Assembly: GCA_944382045.1 (NCBI GenBank)
Contig: CALWMT010000115.1
Coordinates: forward strand, 1 to 7,864
Direction of reading: 5' to 3'
Source: an uncultured Enterocloster sp.
GTDB taxonomy: Bacteria; Bacillota; Clostridia; Lachnospirales; Lachnospiraceae
DNA: 7,864 bases
In this document: piece after piece, positions 1-4,474 of the stretch
Layout of the letters: each line of letters opens with the position of its first letter
Numbering within the stretch: the first letter of the stretch is position 1
Notes under the pieces: generated by a model
What the model was told of the DNA's origin: nothing
Seen by the model: only the letters and a program-made list of their open reading frames with translations
The model's database searches: none
Translations under genes and position numbers: made by a program

Positions 1-415
1 GGGGCCCATTATGGTGAATCTCGCCACCTATGTGGGCAGCAGCCAGGCAGGCCTTCCCGGCGCCATCCTCGCCACCCTTGCCGTTGTCCTGCCCTCCTTT
101 ATTGTCATTCTCCTTATCACAGCGTCCCTGAAAAACCTGCTGAAGCACCGTTTTGTCCAGGCGGCGCTGCGCGGCGTGAAGCCCTGCATCATCGGAATCA
201 TTCTCGCCACAGGAGCCTACATGGTAATTCATAATTGTATGGCGGCCCGGGAGGGTGTGTTCACCGGACTGCTTCTTGACTGGCAGGCTGTGGGCATAAC
301 AGCGGTGCTGCTTGCCGTTTGCCCGCTCTTTAGGGCTGTAAAAAAGAGAAGTCTATCGCCGGTTTCCCTTATTTTTATCTCCGCATGCTTAGGGGTTCTT
401 GTGTATGGGGCGTAG
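1..415 (+). CDS. Chromate transporter, CHR family (C-terminal part, cut by window start)
   Basis: The reading frame is open from base 2 and ends at TAG 413-415, giving 137 residues of a protein that begins outside the window. The first visible residues, GPIMVNLATYVG, match the conserved GPI-x-N-x-ATYVG loop of CHR (ChrA-type) transporters. About four hydrophobic stretches follow, near visible residues 20-42, 60-79, 94-111 and 119-137, so it is an inner-membrane protein. Proteins of this family move chromate or related oxyanions, and many clostridia carry short single-domain forms of about 190 residues that work in pairs. The length that remains here fits the short form, with roughly 50 residues missing. 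The ATG at 11 is internal to the conserved motif and is not the true start. No partner CHR gene lies downstream. The substrate is not shown by the sequence; many clostridial members are annotated only by homology. Confidence 0.85.
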   Translation, partial: GPIMVNLATYVGSSQAGLPGAILATLAVVLPSFIVILLITASLKNLLKHRFVQAALRGVKPCIIGIILATGAYMVIHNCMAAREGVFTGLLLDWQAVGITAVLLAVCPLFRAVKKRSLSPVSLIFISACLGVLVYGA

Positions 416-432
416 CGGCGTGACGGGAAGGC

Positions 433-480
433 TGCGTCCCGCGGTGGGCGTCCCACGGCGCCGGGCCGGAGGGGGACGCA
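433..480. other. GC-rich nested inverted repeat after the CHR gene
   Basis: An 8-bp perfect stem, TGCGTCCC (433-440) with GGGACGCA (473-480), encloses a smaller hairpin, GTGGG (444-448) with CCCAC (452-456). It starts 17 nt after the CHR stop codon. There is no T-run after it on either strand, so it is not a standard Rho-independent terminator. It could still slow or end transcription, or protect the 3' end of the transporter mRNA. The wider stretch 416-787 otherwise holds only the lipoprotein gene relic and the toxin-antitoxin promoter. Confidence 0.45.
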
Positions 481-506
481 CTGCCTTTCAATAATGGAAT
501 AAATCG

Positions 507-592
507 TATTCCCATCATACATTCCCCTGCCTACCCCGCCGTCGGAAATTCAAACGTTATCGCCCGAATGACATCCTGTTCATCCAGCATAA
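507..592. repeat. 86-bp direct repeat, left copy
   Basis: This segment matches 1512-1597 at 83 of 86 positions without gaps, with differences at 528, 564 and 579. It contains the last 19 codons, the stop codon (531-533) and 24 bp downstream of the lipoprotein locus that is intact at its right-hand copy. Similarity stops sharply at both ends. Together the two copies bracket the toxin-antitoxin pair. Confidence 0.93.
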
Positions 593-676
593 TCAGCTGG
601 CGCGGTCTCGGTTTTTTGCGAATGCTTCGGCCTGCTGCCTCTGTCCGTCCGCCGCCTGAACTGATACAAAATTCAT
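531..676 (-). pseudogene. Relic of an internally deleted lipoprotein gene
   Basis: Two separate pieces of the neighbouring lipoprotein locus are joined here in the same order and orientation. Positions 617-661 encode VQAADGQRQQAEAFA, against VQAADGQARQSEAFA at residues 53-67 of the intact gene; 12 of 15 residues and 33 of 45 bases agree. Positions 531-592 encode the final codons of the locus, MLDEQDVIRAITFEFPTAG and stop, with only synonymous changes. The roughly 400 codons between are missing, and the two pieces are in different frames. The first piece now reads from an ATG at 674-676 to a TGA at 593-595, so only a 27-residue peptide could be made, and there is no clear ribosome binding site. 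I infer a dead second copy of the lipoprotein gene. The short linker match could in principle be chance, but its position next to the 86-bp repeat makes that unlikely. Confidence 0.7.
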
Positions 677-707
677 AAAGCAACTACGCTTTTTCACCTG
701 CGGCAAG

Positions 708-736
708 TTTACTTTTGCCCCAGAATGAGATATACT
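708..736 (+). promoter_or_regulatory. Promoter of the toxin-antitoxin pair
   Basis: A -35 TTTACT (708-713), a 17-nt spacer and a -10 TATACT (731-736) fit a sigma-A promoter. It lies 51 nt before the antitoxin ATG. The -35 sits inside a small inverted repeat, GGCAA (702-706) with TTGCC (715-719), which could be part of an operator. Confidence 0.6.
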
Positions 737-744
737 ATAAATGG

Positions 745-769
745 TTTCAAGTTTTCTTTAGATTTCAAG
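745..769 (+). promoter_or_regulatory. Candidate antitoxin operator: two TTTCAAG repeats
   Basis: TTTCAAG occurs at 745-751 and again at 763-769, 18 bp apart, between the expected transcription start and the antitoxin gene. Antitoxins of the AbrB/MazE fold commonly repress their own operon by binding repeated sites near the promoter. That this pair is such a site is inference from its position only. Confidence 0.3.
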
Positions 770-787
770 AATAGAAAGGGTGATTTT

Positions 788-1045
788 ATGAATTTGGCAA
801 AAATCTCTGCAAACGGTCAGATTACGGTGCCGGTGGAAATACGGCGGCTGCTCGGCTTAAAGTCCGGAGATAAAATTCTGTTCTTCCAGAAGCAGGACGG
901 GGAAATTGTTATAAGCAATGCTTCTTCCAAAGCAATCCGCAAGGCGCAGGCTGCCTTTGCCGGAGCTGCCGAAGAAATGGGCGTTTACAGCGAAGATGAT
1001 ATTCAGGCACTGGTAGACGAAGTACGGTACGGAAAGGAAAGGTGA
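788..1045 (+). CDS. AbrB/MazE-fold antitoxin of a type II toxin-antitoxin pair
   Basis: The 85-residue protein has a SpoVT/AbrB swapped-hairpin DNA-binding domain at about residues 3-45, with the typical core ISANGQITVPVEIRRLLGL followed by KSGDKILFF. The acidic C-terminal part (about 50-85, with SEDDIQALVDEVR) would bind and block the toxin. It should neutralise the PIN protein encoded 1 nt downstream and repress the operon's promoter. I chose the ATG at 788 because GAAAGGG lies 7 nt before it and the domain starts right after. An ATG at 725 would add 21 residues unlike the family, lies before the predicted -10, and has no ribosome binding site. The length is normal for the family and the domain looks intact. 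The exact family (VapB-like or MazE-like) cannot be settled by eye. Confidence 0.88.
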   Translation: MNLAKISANGQITVPVEIRRLLGLKSGDKILFFQKQDGEIVISNASSKAIRKAQAAFAGAAEEMGVYSEDDIQALVDEVRYGKER

Positions 1046-1046
1046 C

Positions 1047-1445
1047 ATGCGGATATTGGTTGACACAAATATCCTGTTCTCCGCATTGGTCTTTCCACTT
1101 TCCAAACCGGCGCGGGCACTTCTGTATATCGCAGACAATCACGAAATTGTCCTGTGTGACCGCAGCATTGTGGAGCTGCGGGACATTCTGAAACGGAAAG
1201 CTCCGAAATTCCTGCCGGATGCGGAAGTGCTGCTTGCGGAAATGTCCTATGAGCTTATCCCAGCGGTAGACCATGCGGAAAAGCTGATACGCGACGCAAA
1301 AGACCAGCCGATCTTAAATGCGGCGATTGTGTCTGATGTGGATATTATTCTCACGGGAGATAAGGATTTTTTAAGTCTTGAAATGGAACATCCAAAATGT
1401 ATGACGGTTGCACAATTTTTCGAGAGTGAGGGAGTGGAAGAATAA
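1047..1445 (+). CDS. PIN-domain toxin (putative ribonuclease)
   Basis: The 132-residue protein is a PIN-domain nuclease of the COG1569-like 'putative toxin-antitoxin system toxin component' group. Acidic residues expected to hold the metal ion are present: D6 in LVDTNI, E43 in SIVELRD, D83 and D86 in IRDAKDQPIL, and D105 with D107 in TGDKDFL. PIN toxins cut RNA, often tRNA or mRNA, and stop growth until the antitoxin is restored; the target here cannot be read from the sequence. The start ATG is 1 nt past the antitoxin TGA, so translation is probably coupled; GGAAAGG overlaps the antitoxin end as its binding site. The full length and the complete acidic set suggest it is functional. The gene runs towards the - strand lipoprotein operon, and its stop is 90 nt from the end of that operon. 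Confidence 0.88.
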   Translation: MRILVDTNILFSALVFPLSKPARALLYIADNHEIVLCDRSIVELRDILKRKAPKFLPDAEVLLAEMSYELIPAVDHAEKLIRDAKDQPILNAAIVSDVDIILTGDKDFLSLEMEHPKCMTVAQFFESEGVEE

Positions 1446-1459
1446 TTCCGATACGCTGG

Positions 1460-1479
1460 AAAAACAGGAGGCTGTCCTG
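1460..1479 (-). terminator. Weak terminator-like hairpin for the lipoprotein operon
   Basis: Read on the - strand, CAGGA and TCCTG form a 5-bp stem around CAGCC, followed by five T (A at 1460-1464 on the + strand). It lies about 57 nt after the last lipoprotein-locus stop codon. The stem is short, so the call is tentative. A perfect 10-bp palindrome, GAAAATTTTC (1479-1488), abuts it. Confidence 0.35.
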
Positions 1480-1511
1480 AAAATTTTCCACAAAAAGAGA
1501 AAAAACCACCT

Positions 1512-1597
1512 TATTCCCATCATACATTCCCCAGCCTACCCCGCCGTCGGAAATTCAAACGTTATCGCTCGAATGACATCCTGCTCATCCAGCATAA
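1512..1597. repeat. 86-bp direct repeat, right copy
   Basis: This is the partner of 507-592, in the same orientation with its start 1005 bp further on and three mismatches. Here it forms the uninterrupted 3' end of the lipoprotein locus: positions 1536-1597 code, and 1512-1535 lie beyond the stop. Confidence 0.93.
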
Positions 1598-1826
1598 ATC
1601 CCACATATTTGGGCATCTTTCCCCCATACATGACCTGGGCAATCAGAATTGCGTAGATGCCGCAGGCGAGCTCTATATTTTCCCCGACAATGGCATAATT
1701 TGTAAGCTCCGGCTCCCCTCCGAACACGTCTTCCTTCCCCTCCAGCATCTCCTCCCGGCCTGCGGTCACATCGCTGAACGCACGCTGTTCGGGCAGCCCC
1801 TCGAAAGCTGTCATCTCCTCGGTCAC
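1536..1826 (-). CDS. C-terminal segment of the lipoprotein, separated by an in-frame TAG
   Basis: This 96-codon frame begins directly after the TAG of the preceding lipoprotein gene and is in the same frame. It starts with an acidic linker (about residues 1-40), followed by a hydrophobic, probably beta-rich part (about 41-96). There is no signal peptide. A separate start would have to be GTG at 1826 or ATG at 1814. The GTG has no ribosome binding site at a useful distance, and the GAGGAG before the ATG touches it directly. The segment is real coding sequence: the decayed copy at 531-592 differs in it only by synonymous third-base changes and keeps the stop codon. I therefore read it as the end of a longer lipoprotein (together 1536-2993, about 485 residues) cut by one amber codon, for example CAG to TAG. 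A separate, translationally coupled small protein is the alternative. I do not recognise the family. Confidence 0.5.
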   Translation of the reverse strand: MTEEMTAFEGLPEQRAFSDVTAGREEMLEGKEDVFGGEPELTNYAIVGENIELACGIYAILIAQVMYGGKMPKYVGFMLDEQDVIRAITFEFPTAG

Positions 1827-2993
1827 CTAAGGAACAGAACACCCCGCCTGCCGGGCAGGTCTGCCATCTTCCCCGGCTGCGGCCTGTATTCCCCCTCCTT
1901 CTTCGCCTGCAGTCGCGTACACATCGCCTGTTCCAAGTTCAGCGGCCGCGTCTGTCCTAACAGCTGCGCTGTAAGTCTCCTCCCGCCCGTCCGCAAACCG
2001 GCACCGGAGCAAAAGTCCCCGGATTACACCGCCGGTCCGGTAAGCCTCGGGATATCCCCTTTCCTGCGCTATGGGGTTGACACCGAGAACAATCTCCGGT
2101 GCCTTCACATCCATCTCCCGTTTATTCTCCCACTGTCTCTCTTCTATCCATCCTACATTGGAATCGTAGAGCACCAGGTCATAGGCAATAATCTGCACTG
2201 GCTCTGCCGCTGGAGAAAATTTGAGCGCCAGCCGGCTTCCCAGAGGGACGTACACCAGCTGGTCTTCCCGAATTTGTTCTGCAAGTGCTCCCAGGCCCTT
2301 CCCTGCGGCAATTTCCTGCCTGCGGCTGCCTTCTCCCGCCAAGCCCTGCGGCGGCTCTGCCAAAAGCTGCAGGCCGGGGGACGGCCCCTGCGCTGTCACC
2401 TGGAAAAAATATTGATAGCCCTCTCCATTTTCCTCTGTCCCAAAGGAAACGCGAAGCTCTGCCTGGTAGTCCGTCTCCGGGCGGGGCAGTACCAGCTCCT
2501 CCAAGGAAGAAACCGTTCCCGATTCCCACATACTTCCATCCTGGTCATACAGCCTGTAACCCACGCCCCCCTGGGGAGCTGGAAAACTCTGGACGCGCAT
2601 CTGCGGGTCATAGGGAACAATGGGCATTTCCCTTATATCCCCAATCTGAAAATAACCGCCGTAATCGCTAATCGTCTCCTTCTCCCCGTTTTCCGCCGCT
2701 GCGGCAGACACAGTATACGTCAGGTGCTCCACGGGAATAAAGGACTCCTCCCCGGAAATCACAGTGACTTCGGGATGCTGATAGGCGGTTTCCGCAAACG
2801 CCTCCGACTGCCGCGCCTGTCCATCCGCTGCCTGTACGTCCTTCTGCTGGCCGTCCTCCTGCTGGCCGTCTGCTGCTGTGCCCTCCATCTGTAAATCCGC
2901 ACGGGTTCCCCCATTCGTCCCGCCCTGCCCGCAGGCTCCCAGGACAAGCACGGCAACCGCCAGAGCAGCAAACACTCCCATTCTTCTTTTCAT
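1827..2993 (-). CDS. Secreted lipoprotein of unknown function (probably truncated at an amber codon)
   Basis: The 388-residue product starts with a lipoprotein signal: basic MKRRM, a hydrophobic stretch at residues 6-19 and lipobox LGAC with Cys21, so it should be anchored on the outer face of the membrane. Residues 22-70 are a Gln/Gly/Ala-rich linker with repeated DGQQ units. The rest looks mostly like beta strands, and residues 330-388 end in a low-complexity Gly/Ala/Glu tail. I find no catalytic motif and do not recognise the family. The start ATG at 2993 has AGGGAG 8 nt upstream. The gene follows another lipoprotein gene by 84 nt with no terminator between, which suggests an operon. The frame stays open for 96 codons past the TAG at 1829-1827, so the native protein is probably longer. 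A broken second copy lies at 531-676. Confidence 0.82.
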   Translation of the reverse strand: MKRRMGVFAALAVAVLVLGACGQGGTNGGTRADLQMEGTAADGQQEDGQQKDVQAADGQARQSEAFAETAYQHPEVTVISGEESFIPVEHLTYTVSAAAAENGEKETISDYGGYFQIGDIREMPIVPYDPQMRVQSFPAPQGGVGYRLYDQDGSMWESGTVSSLEELVLPRPETDYQAELRVSFGTEENGEGYQYFFQVTAQGPSPGLQLLAEPPQGLAGEGSRRQEIAAGKGLGALAEQIREDQLVYVPLGSRLALKFSPAAEPVQIIAYDLVLYDSNVGWIEERQWENKREMDVKAPEIVLGVNPIAQERGYPEAYRTGGVIRGLLLRCRFADGREETYSAAVRTDAAAELGTGDVYATAGEEGGGIQAAAGEDGRPARQAGCSVP

Positions 2994-3077
2994 CTCTCCA
3001 TCTCCCTAAAGCGTGTTTGAAAACTCCAATCACTCCACCTGATAACTGGAAAATCCATACTGCCCAGCTTCATTTGT

Positions 3078-4289
3078 TCAGCCTCCCGCCGACCCCCAAT
3101 AATTAATCCCCTCGCCGTCAATCGCCACTCGCCCTAAAAACCGCTCTGTCTCCGGCTCATACACATATTCCGCCACCCGATACCGGGCTGTCCGCACGTC
3201 CCGCAGCGCGATATGGAGCTGGTTCTCCATGTCCACCCACACATCCCCCGCAGGCGTCCCCAGCTGCACCGTATCGTCAAAAAGCGTCCAGGCCCCTGCT
3301 CCTCCGGAGCCCGAAAGCCGCACAGCCTGAACCAGGAAATGGCACCGGTCATCCAAGGCCAGCTCCCCGTCAGCCACCATCTCCTCCTGGGCAAAAAACC
3401 GCAGCTCCCACTCCTCATCTTCCCGGAAAAAAGAGAGCGCGTCATACAGTGCCATGCCCTCCAGGGCGGCCTGGGAATCCGCCGGCTCCAAGGATTTTTC
3501 CACAGCAAGAGGCTGGGAATCCGCCTCCCCAGACGCCTCGCCGCCTATGTCAATGGCCTCGGCCTTTCCAGAACGGCCGCCATCCCCCGCTTCCTCAGAA
3601 AACCGCAGGGTCACCGCCTGAACCAAGTCGATTCCGGAAAATTTTTCCGGCGCGAAGTAATCCTCCAGGCCGGGAAGCTCCATCCGGCTCCCGCTGTCAT
3701 AAAGCATGAGAGCCACCGGCAGCTCCTGCCCCAGCTCCATGGGAACAAATTCATCCAGAAACCGCACTGCGCTGCCCACAATTTCTGTCTCCAACGCAAT
3801 CGGTTCCGTCTCGCAGGAGACGCGGCCCAAGCTGTTGATGTGGAGAGCGATGGAATGGTCCTCCTGTATCTCCAGGGCGAGAACGCCGCCTTCTGCCTCC
3901 TCCAAGCTGCCGTCTCCGCTTATCACATATCCGCCGCTCCCCATGGAAGCTCCGCTGCCGCCAATCACTTCCCAGGCTCCGTCCGGATTCAGCCGGTATA
4001 CATTCACCTCCAGGCTCGCTGCGCCCTGCGGCCCGCGAAAAGCAAACAAATTGGAGCGGCCATACATGCCGAAGGACTCCAGCACATACCGCTCGGTCTC
4101 TGAAAAATCATAGGGAGCGGCCCCTGCCTCGTAAAGCGCGGTTGTCCTGCCATCCTCCCGGCCCGTGGATACCCCTTCCTCCTGCGCGGGCGCGCCGCCG
4201 GCTTTCTCTGGCTCCTGCACGTTTTTTAAGGAGCAGGCCCCTGACACCGCCGCCGCCAATACTGCCGCCAAAATCCAAGCCTTCCTCAT
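3078..4289 (-). CDS. Secreted lipoprotein of unknown function
   Basis: The 403-residue product has a clear lipoprotein signal: MRKAW, a hydrophobic run, then SGAC with the lipidated Cys at residue 19. A short charged linker follows (about 20-50), then a long acidic, mostly beta-type region with a Gly/Glu/Ser-rich break near residues 235-265. I see no enzyme motif and cannot name a family. I chose ATG 4289 over GTG 4295 because AAAGGAGG ends 9 nt before the ATG but only 3 nt before the GTG. Part of the middle (MELGQELPVALML to DLVQAVTLRFS) resembles the C-terminal segment of the next gene (IELACGIYAILIA to DVIRAITFEFP), so the two proteins may share a domain. It is the first gene of the likely two-gene lipoprotein operon and follows the galactosidase terminators by about 45 nt, so it needs its own promoter; I see no convincing one. 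Confidence 0.85.
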   Translation of the reverse strand: MRKAWILAAVLAAAVSGACSLKNVQEPEKAGGAPAQEEGVSTGREDGRTTALYEAGAAPYDFSETERYVLESFGMYGRSNLFAFRGPQGAASLEVNVYRLNPDGAWEVIGGSGASMGSGGYVISGDGSLEEAEGGVLALEIQEDHSIALHINSLGRVSCETEPIALETEIVGSAVRFLDEFVPMELGQELPVALMLYDSGSRMELPGLEDYFAPEKFSGIDLVQAVTLRFSEEAGDGGRSGKAEAIDIGGEASGEADSQPLAVEKSLEPADSQAALEGMALYDALSFFREDEEWELRFFAQEEMVADGELALDDRCHFLVQAVRLSGSGGAGAWTLFDDTVQLGTPAGDVWVDMENQLHIALRDVRTARYRVAEYVYEPETERFLGRVAIDGEGINYWGSAGG

Positions 4290-4333
4290 CCTCACTTGCC
4301 TCCTTTTGTTTTCCTAAAACCAGTTTACCCCAT

Positions 4334-4361
4334 AAAAAAGGCAAAAAAAAGAGGCTTTGCC
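4334..4361 (-). terminator. Second terminator-like hairpin after the galactosidase gene
   Basis: Read on the - strand, GGCAAA and TTTGCC form a 6-bp stem around a T-rich loop, followed directly by six T (A at 4334-4339 on the + strand). It lies about 110 nt past the galactosidase stop, behind the stronger hairpin at 4390-4415. It could back that one up, or act as an attenuator in the leader of the downstream lipoprotein gene if a promoter lies between the two hairpins (a poor candidate, TTTACG-17-TACAGT, is present on the - strand). Confidence 0.5.
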
Positions 4362-4389
4362 ATACTGTAAGAATGATTAATAATCCCGT

Positions 4390-4415
4390 AAAAAAGGCTG
4401 CCGCCTCCCGGCAGC
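4390..4415 (-). terminator. Rho-independent terminator of the galactosidase unit
   Basis: On the - strand, GCTGCCG and CGGCAGC form a perfect 7-bp GC-rich stem with a 5-nt loop (4397-4403 with 4409-4415), followed by CTTTTTT (A-run at 4390-4395 on the + strand). It starts about 60 nt after the galactosidase stop codon and has the standard form. Confidence 0.85.
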
Positions 4416-4474
4416 AGCCACGCAAATTTTGCAGTATATTCAATTTTTCTCAAAATATCAGCGAAAAATGGATT

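Noticed and set aside
725..787. Upstream ATG that would lengthen the antitoxin by 21 residues
   Set aside because: It lies before the predicted -10 box, has no ribosome binding site, and the AbrB domain begins right after the ATG at 788.
507..1597. Insertion sequence or integron cassette bounded by the 86-bp repeats
   Set aside because: There is no transposase or integrase, and the repeats are explained as gene 3' ends in direct orientation. They lack the inverted terminal repeats of an insertion sequence and the attC core.
1824..1832. TAG decoded as pyrrolysine
   Set aside because: No pyl genes are in the window, nothing suggests a methylamine methyltransferase, and a plain nonsense mutation is simpler.
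2274..2894. Open frame of 206 codons on the + strand
   Set aside because: Antisense to the second lipoprotein gene, rich in Cys, Leu and Arg, with no family features.
3213..4103. Open frame of 296 codons on the + strand
   Set aside because: Antisense to the first lipoprotein gene, with biased composition and no start signal. The lipoprotein on the - strand has a signal peptide, lipobox and strong ribosome binding site.
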